Assembly: GCA_900618425.1 (NCBI GenBank)
Contig: UZAN01039697.1
Span: 51,474 to 115,473, forward strand
Source of the DNA: Echinostoma caproni
Taxonomy: Eukaryota; Platyhelminthes; Trematoda; Plagiorchiida; Echinostomatidae
Direction: 5' to 3'
Length of the DNA stretch: 64,000 bases
This document shows positions 37,201 through 50,429 of the stretch, piece by piece. Within the stretch, counting starts at the first letter, position 1. Each line of letters starts with the position of its first letter. Below the pieces are notes generated by a model, which was given only the letters and a program-made list of their open reading frames with translations, did not search any database and had not been told where the DNA came from. Made by a program: the position numbers and the translations under genes.

Positions 37201-40200
37201 TCATTATAATTTGTTTTATAACCATAACCGGTAGTCTAAAGTGCTTAGAATGTAGGTTCTCTCACAGAACCGCGGAACAGCAAATACAGATGAATTTAAA
37301 CCGAGATGGTTAATCAGTTAATCAAGTACCAAATCGGATTTTTGTATAAGTATCAAAATTGCAGAAAAATACAAGGATGTCAACCGCTTTCAATGAAACT
37401 GTATATTGTTAGTTCAAAATAAAAAAATGATGTCACAAAGTCGCACAACTTTTGTCCAGATTTATCTCAAAATTTAGTGCAAAAGTAGACGACGTATTGT
37501 AAATCACGTTCACTACATAGTAACGGTGGTCAAAACTAAAAAACGCCATCCTCAGTCAGACATCTGATGATGATACAACACCGGATCGATCAAAACACGG
37601 CGCTACGTGTCGCCGGATTGCGGAAGTTTACCGATTGCTATTATTTGATGGAAGCCCTCTATGTCTATAAACGAAGTTCATGTTAGTTTGTCCTTACCCT
37701 GGTGATATGAGCCGCTTATCTCCCCTGTTAATGCTTTGTCTGTTCTTGATACATGTTACATTAAGCTGTTGCATGCTAAATCCCTATATAAACATTGCAT
37801 GCTCTAGATTAAATTCGTCCTGGACATAATTCATGATATATTGCAATATGGACTTTCCTTGTGAAATCAATCTCGGAGACAGTTTACTTCGATTTCCTCA
37901 AGTCATTCACGTTTCATTATTTTTTGCAACATGAAACAGAAAACAATTATTCATGTTTTTTTCATGCAAGTTATGCTAATTACAACAGAATATTTGTCCT
38001 CATAGTTCAAAGCCGAAATGTGATGAGAGCATTACAACCATGAAATGTGTCCGCGGTCAATCCTGACTTTATCCACTTTTGTAACCGCCCAAATCTTATA
38101 TTTCAGATGCTCGTTTTTGCTGCTCCTTTGAATGATATTGCACTGTAAGTCTCCAGTGTAATCACTGTACAGATGCAACACTGTATCAAACCGTCACAGG
38201 TTGGAAAAAGATATTCGATCAGACGAACTATCTGATCAAACTTTAAACACTGGGTCCCCTTTATGCATCGCATCAAGAACCAAAGTTAGTATCTGCGGTT
38301 TTCTAGCTTTTCATACGTGGCTTGTAAACATGGACTTGTAAAGGCACCGTTTCATCGAGCCAGAAAATGTTCCCCCCCCCCAAAAAAAAAACACAGTGAG
38401 AAAAAGATGAGTTGGTAAATAAGACGGTATTGTGAAACGGTTACCCAGAAATATTCAATGCTATCCATTAAGTGAAATCTCAAAAAGTTAACTCTTCTGC
38501 AATTGTTCCTCATGAAGCCGACTTCATCAAATTATCTTTTAATGAACAATTTTCCCCATTAGTTAAAGTCAGTTCTGAACGGCACTTTTCTAGCGGCTAA
38601 AATTCCACTTACCGCCGTGGAATAGATTTGGACAAAATTAAACCTAATCGGCAATTCAGACAGACACTAGAGTTAGGGCGCTCTGGTGATGTACTTATCA
38701 GGCCCATTAGGCATTTCCAACTAACCTAGAATAATGTAAAGCTGCCTCACGATTTAATACTGAAAAAAAGTTCTAGTCCGGAACCAGTATTTCCTTTGCA
38801 TCTGCCGCTCGGCTCTGACGTTTTTGTTCATTAGTTAAACTGAAAACAATCCATCCTCACCTGGTCCTTACTGGAAGATAAGGTGCTTGATATTCTGACA
38901 CACTTTTCGCGTATTTAACCACAGTTTTCTACCGGAGGATAACGCACATCTAAAGTTTGATATGTTTTACTCTCTTTGACATGTACCACGAAAGTCAACA
39001 AATTTTGAATACATTACCACAAAGATAAAAGTTGAGACTTGTCTCATTTTAGTGCGATTTGGATCGGCGATCACATTGAAAATCTCAATATCTTCTTGCC
39101 GTTGGCTTTCCAGCCACTTAGTAGTTTGCAAGTAAATGCGATTTAGAAAATTAGAAATTCATTTGTACGGGTCTTGAAAACATCTGTTTCTGCATTCCTA
39201 CTTCTTTTCATAGTGTCACACGCTTTCACACATGAATAAACCGTGTCGTTCAAAACACACGTTGTAACGAAACCTCTGGCTTAGTTTGGACACAATAGGT
39301 TTTGGGACTATCTAATCGAAATATGCGCATAGACAAAGCAAACCCCGACGAAGAAAACAAATTAAATGTGGCACAAACGTGTGATTCTATTTGAGATAAC
39401 TAAAAATAAAAGACTTTCATTTCAACAGTGCAATCACAGACAGCATCGATGAGCCCATTGCGAATAGGAGTAGGTTAGACAGCACACAAGATACTCCAAG
39501 GAACCCGAAACGTTCAAAAAGAAACCGGGTACAGGAAACAAGTCAATGCGCTATTCAGAGGGCGCTGACACGAGGATTAATAAATGATTATAACACGATT
39601 ACCGATTTCGGATCCTTAGGGTAGATCGATGAAGTGTATGACCATAGGAAGATCACGCGCTGCTGATGTTAGGTAAGATAGGGTAGCATATGATGGATAT
39701 TTAATGGGCCAACATCATCAATTATAAATACGCAAATGGTTTGGGTCAATTGCAAATAGAGTGAGTGGGTCAAAAACGGCATGCACTTAATCAAATTCAA
39801 AGTTTTATTACGGGAATTACCTTAAAGCTCAGACGTCTCTTGTCCTCATAGGATAGTTAGACAATCAGATCGCCTCACGGCAGAATAGTGAAAAAATAAC
39901 ACACAGAGCTCTGGGTAGGAGATAACAGATAATGTAGTTTTCAACTAATTTGCGTTATTTGTTTAATAATATGACACTTGCCAGAGCTTCATCAATTCCT
40001 CACCTGCAAGTTTCAACAGTTGGCGCGCAAACGACGTGAGATAGAAGGGTGTTTCAAGTATTGCACACTAACAGAGGGATACCAGCATTACAGTCAGCAC
40101 TTTGGCTCAGTAACTTGAAACGATGCCCCCCTGAGGTGTATGTGGGGCGACAACGTGATCAGCGACCGACATGATGGTTTTAGTTCTGCACTATGTGATA

Positions 40201-40229
40201 CGCCAAAATCAAATTAGACCGTAATGCTT
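31260..40229. other. 9 kb without recognisable genes
   Basis: Only short, unsupported open frames are present (for example 33736-34063, 35369-36095, 36306-36512, all +). Apart from the candidate small exon at 36259 and a C10/A10 homopolymer at about 38371-38391, I see nothing that can be named. The segments at 36.7-36.95 and 37.55-37.83 kb are richer in GC and may be unclassified repeats. Confidence 0.5.
36259..36297 (+). CDS. Candidate small exon
   Basis: A 39-nt phase 0/0 unit lies between a strong acceptor (ctgttctctag) and donor GTG|GTGAGG and reads EFNSTQTETKKGV. It could extend the SCYL2 tail, but nothing links it beyond phase. An overlapping open frame starting at 36306 (MVVAQSDRDKENPVPVDE) is an alternative reading of the same region. 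Confidence 0.15.
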
Positions 40230-40815
40230 ATAATATAGCTCCACTGGTCGTTATCTCTTCCCGCAAGTGAGGCATGACCATCTTCAAGGTAATTCTTTGT
40301 TCAAGCTCAAACGTCTAATAATCAGTTTACAACCGTGTCCTCCAGGCTTAGATGGCTTACAGTGCGTACGGTTGAATGCACACTGATAGAAAACGTGGGG
40401 ACCTAAACCGAAAAGTTACTTGCCTAAGCAAGCCCATATTTTTCGCAGCAGGATACGAAGCCCCGACGCAGCTTCTCCGGCAATCGTAGTTAAGTATTTC
40501 TCACTTGAGGTATGTGACAGTTGTTGATTTCCGAGGACATCCGAGAATCTACTCCTGTGGCGTACGGATAGTACTTTACATTTAGAAAGATTGAATTCTG
40601 TGTTGTTCTCCGTAGATCATTGATAAGCTGATTTAAGTGTTTCTTGAATTGGTAGCGAGCCCTTGGGTTCTGTTACCGTAATCCATATTTTGGCGTCGTC
40701 TGCAAACAGCAGGTTTTGGCCTTATAGCATTCGGTAGATCATTCGTGATTGCGAGACGAAGTCACGAATGAAGTATAGACCCTTACGGAACACCGCGGGT
40801 AACGTTGATATAAGC
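40230..40815 (-). mobile_element. CR1/Jockey-type LINE reverse transcriptase fragment, broken
   Basis: On the - strand the RT motif GVPxGSIL (stop in place of Gln, about 40775-40797) is followed by FVTNDLPNA, then LLFADDAKIWITV with an intact ADD (about 40680-40712) and FNLSKCKVLSVRH (about 40565-40600). Downstream comes QQLSHTSSEKYL (about 40500-40540) and, near 40310-40370, a degraded QRxTKMV-type block. This order is that of the non-LTR RT fingers, palm and thumb. Stops and frameshifts are numerous. The 5' and endonuclease parts are missing. Confidence 0.75.
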
Positions 40816-43800
40816 AGAAGGAATCAGAAAAACAAACTTTCATGGTCCAGTATCTGAAAAATACTGTAATTCAATCAAGGAGCAAACCTCGAATGTTGTA
40901 ATTATAAAGGTTGTGCAACAAAATGTGTTAGCTTATACGATTTATTGCTTTTAATAATTTTGGATAAATCGCATTCGATGCATCTCTTTCATCGACTTAT
41001 CTGGTTCATTCATCTCGAACAAGAAGCAAATTGATGACACAGGATTGTCTTTGCTCGAATCCATGTGAAGGTGGGGGAGGAATGTTGTATCTTTTTGTGT
41101 GGAATCAGAGAGTCTGCCACGATTGACTGCATGACTTTCTATAAGGCTGAAAAGAAGGGTTACATCTTTTCGCAAAGCCGTTAGTTGGTTGTGACATTTT
41201 CAGCAGTAAATTTCCTGTTGGTTAGCAAAGGATATGAATGCCAAAGCGAGGGAGCTGTTGATTTCTAACATTATGCTGCAGCAAATCCTTGGAATGGTGA
41301 TCCAGCCATCACTGGACAAACCGAGTGTCTGTATGATAGCATGTAGAGAACGAAATGAATGGGGTCAATGACAAGTTCCAATGGGATCCTCAAGTACACA
41401 TATTCAGCATATTACACTTATCGTCACTGAAATTCATAGGAAACAATATTTGATCAATTCGCTAGCAGATGATATCTTCAAATTCACTGTAACCTTATTG
41501 CAGAGATTGGTCTAAACCAGGAATTCCAATTGGTTGTTATAGTGTTCTCTTTCACCTTAAACATTTTCAATTAGGCTCGTATTCATGACCAAACACCAAA
41601 GTTAAAAATATGTGTGACTTATCGGTTGAAAAAAATAATTCAATTTCGCCCAGTAGTTTCTCACATTTTAGTTTCTGGTTAATGACACAGAACAGCAGCC
41701 TCATTCAGTCTGTTCTTCTGCTATTTATTTCTAAATCTGACTGAAAATATCTCAGATATCGTCCGACTCATTACCACACTTATCCGACTGGTGTCTCATA
41801 TAGATGATCGCTACTGCAATACTCGGTGTTGACTCTGATCAGCACGATGGAACAGTGAGTTTATCTTCTTTTTCACCGAAATCGTATTTCATCGAAAGTT
41901 GCATGCCATGTCTAGAATTTTTATTTAATTTGTGAGCGTTCGCTTAAAAACTTCATTATTATGTTGGAATTTGCTATCTTGGGTATTTACTATTCCCTGT
42001 CTGAAAGGAATTCGTTAGGGTTTCGAATATACCTTAGAAAGAATTGAAATTTCACTTTTTACAGATCGTAGCTAGATAGTAGCTACAATAAAGGTTGTTG
42101 TTTCTAATGCACTGTTTTTTAGCCCTTTAAAGTATTTAAGTCGTTACCTTTTACTCAATGCATAAATCAGTCTAGATGTTGTCTACATTTCGACGTGACT
42201 TGAGTACGTTTCAATGACTTCACTTGAAACGTGATAGCTTGAATTTGTCCTCCGATAAATATCTCAAATTAATGTTGCAATAAACGAGTTACATCGACAT
42301 ATTTTGATGACGTTGATTCAACTTTAGCACTGTGGTAAGATGTCCTTTTAAATATCAAAGACACCACCGTCTAGGTGTTAACCATAATCCACTTCTATTT
42401 TCCATTCACAACATGTTTTAATACGCATAACAGAAACATTTGCCGTAAAACAACCATAAGATGAGGATAAAACGGCCTATTCCGCAAAGACTGATTTAAC
42501 TCATTATCTAAGTTACTAAAATTTAAAATATGATCAAAAGCTCCAAATTGTTTAGAACTGCTTCCAATTCCTTATTTTTCCAAATTTATTTCCTATTGTA
42601 CCTCTAAGATGAAATGGGGATGGGAACGTTTGATTCCTTCATAAATTTATTCTATCCACTTGTACATTTTGGAATTCTTGTTCTCAATAAATTTTAAATT
42701 GTATAAGGACTCTTCATGATTTTCATCTCGTACATATTACCGTTTGCTTTTGCAATTATTTCTACACCTCTGAGACCTGTTTCTGTTTGCATGGCTTTAT
42801 TACGTGCTCCAGATTTCAACCGATTTTTCATGAATTTTACCCTGAAGTGATTTAAACAAAAACTCTTTTCCTTGGCAAATGTGTGCAACTTTTAGTGCAA
42901 TTAAACATGGATCTTTCCAGAATTTTCGTTTCTAAGATCCCACTTTATATCAGAATGTTTCCTCGGGTGATGGATACAAGACTAGATTTAAAGGCGATAA
43001 CCATATTTTATTCAGATTCCGGTCGTCACATATATGTTTTGATTCTGNGTTACCCGCTGCAAACAGATCGACCACAAAGACCATTGAACACCGCAAGCAG
43101 TTATCATAAACTGTGTTCGGCAGTCGCTTAAATGTTTCCTAAACTAACAACATTGTAAGTAATCAGGTTGCGAAAGGTTTAGTTTGAATTCGTATTTTAC
43201 AGGAGAAACAAATCGAAACAATCCAAAACGTTTTGTTATAAATAATAGCGAATAGGAGCGCTTCGTACAACCCATTACAATTAACGAATCGGGCCTATTG
43301 TCCATAGTCTCTAGTACGTACACACACACAGCCAAGTACACGCTGCTTCGTGATCTTTGTGATAAATAAGTATTTACAAAATACCTTGACCCTGTTGTTT
43401 TCGACCGATGTTTGCTTGTTCACGTTAGGTTGTTTGGCACACTGAACTGTTATGTTCTAACTGGGAAACGTTACGCAACACAAACTATGAAACATCATCT
43501 TCCGTAAGAATTTTTAATGCACTTCTTAAAATGTGATGGAATTTAGTCTTGTCTCACGGAACAACTAACAAATTACATTATTAACCGTTTATGGTTATAA
43601 AAATTGAAGAAAACTATTGAATATATAAGTGACAACGTATAGTCCGAATGACGAAAGTTAAAACGCTTTTTCCCGTTCCAAGAAACGTTTGCCGTTATAT
43701 TTTAAATTCCGAAACGAGATTGAGGATAAGTTTTGTTCTCGAGACCATCTCATCATACTCCATGTTATTTTTTTATCCATCTCTACTTTATTATATTGAA

Positions 43801-43849
43801 TACATAATGATGCAAATTCCAGGAAGGAGAAAGCTGCCAATCAAAGGGC
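40816..43849. other. No recognised genes
   Basis: Contains a 74-codon - strand open frame at 40951-41175 (MRKDVTLLFSLIESHAVNRG) that has no homology or clear splice borders, and the candidate small exon at 41804. An ambiguous base is at 43048. Confidence 0.45.
41804..41854 (+). CDS. Candidate small exon
   Basis: A 51-nt phase 0/0 unit lies between acceptor gtctcatatag and donor ACA|GTGAGT and reads MIATAILGVDSDQHDGT. The donor is consensus. There is no homology or neighbouring partner exon. An alternative acceptor at about 41757 (aatatctcag) would open a different frame. Confidence 0.2.
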
Positions 43850-43960
43850 TGGCATACTCTCTACAGCAGGGAATGTCAGGTGGTGGTGGTGGGATTCGTA
43901 CACGCATAAACTGGGGGTGATCATTTGGTGACTTTACCTCCGAGAGACCACGGCTCGTTG
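43850..43960 (-). repeat. tRNA-derived SINE-like repeat, copy 2
   Basis: On the - strand GTGGTCTCTCGGAGGTAAAG (A-box-like, about 43930-43952) is followed by GTGTACGAATCCC (B-box-like, 43890-43902), then CACCACCACCACCTGAC. The B-box and following CCACC run nearly match copy 3 at 55.4 kb. Confidence 0.55.
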
Positions 43961-44152
43961 TATTTTAAACCAGAACATCGCAATAATACACCTCTTATAA
44001 GTTTAAAGCTTTAAACTGCAACCCCCAGAACGGTAATTGCTGTTTATGTAGCCATTTGATGCTTATCGTATGTATATAGCTCTATTTCTCAAATAATTAC
44101 CAAAATATGCATCAACAAATGTAACATTAAAACTGATCAACTCACCGACAAC

Positions 44153-44325
44153 CTGTTGATTTTTTCAAAACCTTGGAAGTCCTTGTGACGCATATTTTCT
44201 TGGTGCCTCTGGGCTTGTTGCACTCCAACAAAGTTGATTTTTTCACTTCCAAATTCACAAAAGATGACATCAATCAACGCAACGCCAGCAATTCAACAGG
44301 ACATACTAGAGGTTTTGAAATGTAA
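44153..44325 (+). other. Unrecognised open frame ending at a donor-like GTAAGT
   Basis: An open + strand frame of about 58 codons without ATG reads VDFFKTLEVLVTHIFLVPLG, then VDFFTSKFTKDDINQRNAS and a TAA that overlaps GAAAT|GTAAGT. The VDFF unit occurs twice. Possible exon, possible chance; no family recognised. Confidence 0.2.
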
Positions 44326-45267
44326 GTGAAACTGTACACAGTGGTCAGAACGTAGCTGCATATCGGTGGCGAACTAGACAGTTTTTAAAAATTGAAAGCG
44401 AAGATTCAACAAACACGTCCACATCAAAAAATTTCCACATCTACAAATATATACATACGTGTATTTTCGCCCCCTTAGCATCAGTAATCATTCTTCCCAT
44501 CCGAAAAGTGTATCTGGCTTCAGTTTGTTTTTATTCATCACTGAATGAAAACAGTTCCATACAAAATCGGTTTTCATTCACTGCACCTTTATCCCACCAG
44601 AATGATTTTTCAATTAACCAGAATAGAAAATCAATCTCACCTGTGTCTTTTGTTCTGGGCTCAAAACATTTGAGAGTCTCGTTATTGTAGGTCTAAGATA
44701 ATAAGGAGAAACACTGACGATGCGTGAGTGAATCAATAATCTGTTTTCGTGTGGACTCGATTGCATTATATGTGCATTGTACTGATTTGACGAGGGAGAG
44801 AAAGAGGGCGTGTTTTTGTTGATTTGCCTGCCCCAGGACACAGGACGATTGAACGATAAAGCCAGATAAATATTCTCATCAATTCTCTCATTTATGTAAT
44901 TAAAACATAAAATAAATCAACATAATTGGTGTTCATTAACAAAGCAGAAGACTACAGCAACAACTTTCAAATGTTTTTTCTCTTATAAAATATGCACCGT
45001 GATTTGGCCGGGTTTGTTGATTATGTTTCTCGTAAAACCAACCAATGTCCATTTCACACTTGGCAACTTGCTACTTCATCCTCATTAGACTTAGCGCGAC
45101 ACCTATCTTAGATTCAACGGTGGTTTCGATTACCAAATGAAAACTTTTTTGACTTATCCTAGAGAAGTTTAAGCAACTAGCATATCCACTTCCTGTGGCT
45201 GAGGTCAAGACCGGATTCTCTTGCTAGGTCTATACCAGGCTAAGGTGCGTGGGTTCATTTAAACAAT

Positions 45268-46230
45268 TTATTTTGGTTGGGAACGCAGGAATTGGGTCCG
45301 TAGTCTCATTTCTATTAGTCCTATCATTCCATAAGTGCTAATTTGCGTTGTTGCACGAGGTTCAATCTGAGGGTAATGATCTCTAAATCTTTTCGCCAGC
45401 CTGATACACTGTTTACTCGATAGGGCGACGACTGCGCACACACAACCGGAGCTCAGGCAAGGCGGTTTATGTTTACTTGTTCTCTGTGGCAACCACCTCA
45501 TCTCTCGAACTACATAAATCACCACACCAGTGACGGTCACGAAACAGGTAAGCGGTGTTTAGGTAATTTCTGGCAATGTTGACCTGCTAGGGAATATTAT
45601 CCATAAATAGGCGGGTAGATAAACGTGAAAACCCGCCTTTTCCAGTCGTCGTTTGAGTAGTTTGCTCCCTAAATGGGATTTGGAAAGCAATCTCATGCAC
45701 AAATCTTATCTTTCGACCGTTATTGTTTCTCGTTATGGCGCTCTTTTTATAATGTTCTTATTAAGGAACTGTTTGGAGTATCGGTTCTTTTGAAGACCGC
45801 TTGATGTTCTCAAGTTCATTCTCCATTGTTTTGTAGGAACAAATTCAGTCAGTTTTGGGGGAAGGGGTTAGATAACATGTCATTTGCCTCTTGTACTTGA
45901 TGTGGAAGAAGCTGAGCAAAATGTTTGTTTGCAATGGTTCCAGTGTTTTTTGTACCAGATAAAACAATGTCTTTCCTCTACCGCATTTCGGAAAAATGAT
46001 TATTTTTCTTTCCCCTATTGGCACAATGAGCTNTTTTTCTTTCCCCTATTGGCACAATGAGCTTGGTTGAAAGACACCAAAATTATGTTGTGTAGAAAGC
46101 CTTGATCCAAAAGGATGTAAATAGGGTCAACATAACGGCAGTGCAATAAAAATTTTTGTATGCTGCTCAGCAGTGGGTAATTTTCTAATTTGGATGCAAC
46201 AAGTTCAATGGTGGCCACGTGGCTAGGTGG
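45268..46230 (-). mobile_element. Penelope-like element fragment E, divergent and broken
   Basis: The - strand carries an RT palm remnant LLHCRYVDPIYILLDQG (about 46105-46150), in which the second catalytic Asp of YVDD is replaced by Pro. Then comes a linker block (IPFRE, shifting to LLKRRLEKAGFHVYLP, about 45610-45690). Last is a GIY-YIG-like block, CVCAVVALSSKQCIRLAKRF followed by RDHYPQI (about 45370-45445). The order and spacing fit Penelope elements but the wording differs from copies A, C and F. Multiple frame changes make it inactive. Confidence 0.6.
46003..46063. repeat. 30-bp direct duplication around a single N
   Basis: Bases 46003-46032 and 46034-46063 are identical and separated by one N. 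This is the pattern left when two contig ends with the same overlap are joined with a filler base, so the second copy is probably an assembly artefact. Confidence 0.9.
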
Positions 46231-46654
46231 TTCATCTGCCTGTAGATCTCTGCTTATTATAATTTGAACTTCTAAACTGTATCTTACGAAGAATTCCTTC
46301 AGAATAGCCGACGGGATTCCAATATACTAAGTGGATTCGTCAAAACACTGACAAGTACTTTGCCGATTTCAGCAGTGGAACGCTCGTTAACAACTACTCT
46401 ACATCCAATGAGCCCATTATGAATCATGTAGTATCCACGTCTCAGATAACTTGGCAAAACTTTCCTTACCACCAGATTCATAACTTTCACTGCTCATCGG
46501 GTCATTGAATGATGCGGAGAAATAGTACTGTTCCTGTTTTATGTGTTCTTGGTAGACCGTAGACCGCTAAACACAAGTGAAGCATCACACTGGAGGAGAT
46601 ATCTCAGAATCGCGATATTCCATTAGGCAGCTCATGGATTTCGGATTATTATTC

Positions 46655-47604
46655 NNNNNNNNNNNNNNNNNNNNNNNNNNNNNNNNNNNNNNNNNNNNNN
46701 NNNNNNNNNNNNNNNNNNNNNNNNNNNNNNNNNNNNNNNNNNNNNNNNNNNNNNNNNNNNNNNNNNNNNNNNNNNNNNNNNNNNNNNNNNNNNNNNNNNN
46801 NNNNNNNNNNNNNNNNNNNNNNNNNNNNNNNNNNNNNNNNNNNNNNNNNNNNNNNNNNNNNNNNNNNNNNNNNNNNNNNNNNNNNNNNNNNNNNNNNNNN
46901 NNNNNNNNNNNNNNNNNNNNNNNNNNNNNNNNNNNNNNNNNNNNNNNNNNNNNNNNNNNNNNNNNNNNNNNNNNNNNNNNNNNNNNNNNNNNNNNNNNNN
47001 NNNNNNNNNNNNNNNNNNNNNNNNNNNNNNNNNNNNNNNNNNNNNNNNNNNNNNNNNNNNNNNNNNNNNNNNNNNNNNNNNNNNNNNNNNNNNNNNNNNN
47101 NNNNNNNNNNNNNNNNNNNNNNNNNNNNNNNNNNNNNNNNNNNNNNNNNNNNNNNNNNNNNNNNNNNNNNNNNNNNNNNNNNNNNNNNNNNNNNNNNNNN
47201 NNNNNNNNNNNNNNNNNNNNNNNNNNNNNNNNNNNNNNNNNNNNNNNNNNNNNNNNNNNNNNNNNNNNNNNNNNNNNNNNNNNNNNNNNNNNNNNNNNNN
47301 NNNNNNNNNNNNNNNNNNNNNNNNNNNNNNNNNNNNNNNNNNNNNNNNNNNNNNNNNNNNNNNNNNNNNNNNNNNNNNNNNNNNNNNNNNNNNNNNNNNN
47401 NNNNNNNNNNNNNNNNNNNNNNNNNNNNNNNNNNNNNNNNNNNNNNNNNNNNNNNNNNNNNNNNNNNNNNNNNNNNNNNNNNNNNNNNNNNNNNNNNNNN
47501 NNNNNNNNNNNNNNNNNNNNNNNNNNNNNNNNNNNNNNNNNNNNNNNNNNNNNNNNNNNNNNNNNNNNNNNNNNNNNNNNNNNNNNNNNNNNNNNNNNNN
47601 NNNN
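46655..47604. other. Assembly gap (950 N)
   Basis: Undetermined sequence. Long reading frames that appear to cross it are artefacts. Confidence 1.
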
Positions 47605-50235
47605 TCAATGAACAGTTGACAATGCTGAACACCTACAATGTAAGCACAAAAGTGCATTAAATGACACGGCGCATAAAATGTGCATGACATAGGAAAGATA
47701 CAGAAAGAGGCAAAATACTTGATGCAAACAGATAAAAGGGAAATGGAGTGATGCAGACGGTCTAAGGCCGAATAAATTGATGAGGACAAAAAGAATTTTA
47801 GGACAATGTGAATGCAAACAGCGGTTCTTATATGGATATTTCTGGAATGTGACGTAACCAGTAATCTATATCATTCAAACCTTTGTTGGAAGATGATCTA
47901 GACTGCAAAGTTGGACCACCGTCGAACAACCCAAACATAGTAAACAGGAGTTAAGAAGAACCATAAGCGGGCTGCTCTGCACACCTTCAGTCCTCGCAAA
48001 ATAGTCGTATTCCATTGGTGTCCACTAACTATTCATAGTTGAACATCTCAAAACTGGAACTTACTTTTTTGTTTCATAAATTCTAGTTATTTTGTCAAAG
48101 CAAAACTGATTAGGAATTGGTATTGATATAATAAAGACAATAAAAAATAAACTTTTTCGCCAATTTATTTTCTCATTGTGTGCTCCTTGCGACTATTTAA
48201 ATGTAAATGATCAGTTAGTTATTAGAGATATTTGAAACCGAAAGCTACGTTACTCGAACTAAAGAAAAAAGAACAACTCAAAACTTTGTTTCCCATTTTA
48301 TTTTAAGTCTAGCTTCATTTCACGTCATACTTTTCCTCAACGAGATACGTTGTTTTAATGTGGTTGATCACTGAACCCCAAGAACAGAAGTTATACGGAT
48401 ACCCTTGACTTTCGGTAATCTAACATTTAACCGTAATTCGTCTGTCGTAGTCGTACATGCTAGGCCTTATCAGCAATGACCGATAAACACAGAAACCAAC
48501 TACTGTTATGCTAAATTATCACAATCTTCTATTATAATAATTGTTCGTATAGTTCATACAATTTATCACCCTAGAATCAGATAGCAAATAAATCAAAACA
48601 CATTTTTGGTGACCACTTTAACGGATGTGTTCTGTGAAAATCAATCGATTTTCATTAGTATAACGACTGCCCCGAGTGTTCCATTTGAGTCCGTCATACA
48701 CTTTTGATTTTCGACATTGAACACCGAGTAACATTAGCTGAATAGGTCAAATTGGAAAGAAAGCCCATACTTCATTCTATTTACACCTTTTCATCCCTAA
48801 ATTAAAGCGATCGGAAAATCAAAACAAAAAACATTATGTTAACAACTCCAGTGCAAGAACAAGAATGATATATATTGGTATAGACAAAGGAACTTCCACG
48901 CGGTAAACGAAATGTCTCCATTGAAACATTTCGGACAGAGACTACCGGATTACGTGATCCGTTGTTTCGCTCAGTACAAAGAGATTCTAATCGCCTAAAA
49001 GATGAACCTGTGTCAACTGTGCCCTTCGTTGAGATTGTTTCTTTTTCATTCCATGACGCGAGATGTTGGTTAGGTAAATTTTAAAACCGAGAGAAGACAA
49101 ATACTGTGAGATGTTAACATTTATTTTAATCTCCTCAGTCTCTACAACGTGAAGCAGTCTGGTGTTTATACAAGCAAGTTTTGATAACTAAGGTGGTTCA
49201 TCTGACAATAGTCAATATAGCCGGGGAGTGTGAGGTGGGAAATCAACTTCATGGAAGTCCGACTGATTGTATAGGAAAATTTTGTACACATGTGGAATGG
49301 CTTTTGTTTAACTACTCCATATCTTGAATTTATGCAATCCATAGTTGGCATTTGTTACTTGATTCTGTTACTTATTATATCTCTACTGTATTTACATACA
49401 CAGAAGAATGTTTGAAATCCTGCCCACTAACCCGAATTTTGAGACACCAACGTTTACCAAGTGAAACTTTCTCAATCTAAACAAAATAAATATGACACAA
49501 CAAAACACACCCGGTTTGATATATCACGAAGCATGATCCTAGCTGATAAAATAGCTTCTGACAGAAATAACTGAAACCTTCCAGATTGGTTATGCTGTAA
49601 TCAAATGTGATTCATTGCAGGGAAAATACTGGATTGCATATCCTCACTGTTACTCAGATAAGAGTCCATGGTTATTCTGCTACAGCAAACACAACAATTT
49701 AACAATAGTGACGACTTCACAACGAATAGTGAAAACTTGTAAATTGCATGAATTGTCATATAGCCGACTCAACCTTAGCAGTTCAGTTCAGTTCAGTTTT
49801 CATAACCAATAACCAAGCATTTTTGCGCCGCTGTTTTGGTTACTATCTCAAAGCTGACCATTTGGCTAAAGAAATGAAGAGAAGATTAGAATAATCAAAT
49901 CATAATTGGGATGCAAAAAGAGAATAAAAATTCATTGTGTGGATGCACCTGTTTAGGACACTGTATGACCACTCGGTGTCTCTAAATACTGATAACAGTG
50001 ATCCCACAGTCTCAAACCAACAAGTCTTAGGCAAATTATGTGAGAGCGTCTCCTGGTCAGGGTTTTCATATACTTATTTCAGTTCCTAATTTAGACACCC
50101 TTTACGTTTTTCACCCATAATCGGCACTATCAAACAATGCGTGTCGTTGAAATCTGTTTAGCGATATGCATAACACAACCATAACATGTCAGCTGTGCAG
50201 ACCAACCATTTGCACCAGCGGGAGACAGCAAACAC
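47605..50235. other. No recognised genes
   Basis: Short open frames only (49166-49351 -, 49615-49812 +). A three-unit TTCAG tandem lies at about 49782-49798. Nothing else could be named. Confidence 0.5.
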
Positions 50236-50429
50236 CTAAAACTCTGCGTCTAAACTGAAAATTGCTTGCCCGGTTTCCCTACCAAACTCATGAAATGCGA
50301 CGTAGCCAGTGCTGTTTGAACATTGATAGTCTTCTGTTATCTTGTTTTCGTAATGACCAAGTTTCATATCGTACCACAGAGCGGAATTGATCGAACTGCT
50401 GTGGCACACACTCGACCCTTCCCAGACAG

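Noticed and set aside
46577..47789. Long open frames of 327 to 385 codons
   Set aside because: They consist almost entirely of the 950-N gap.
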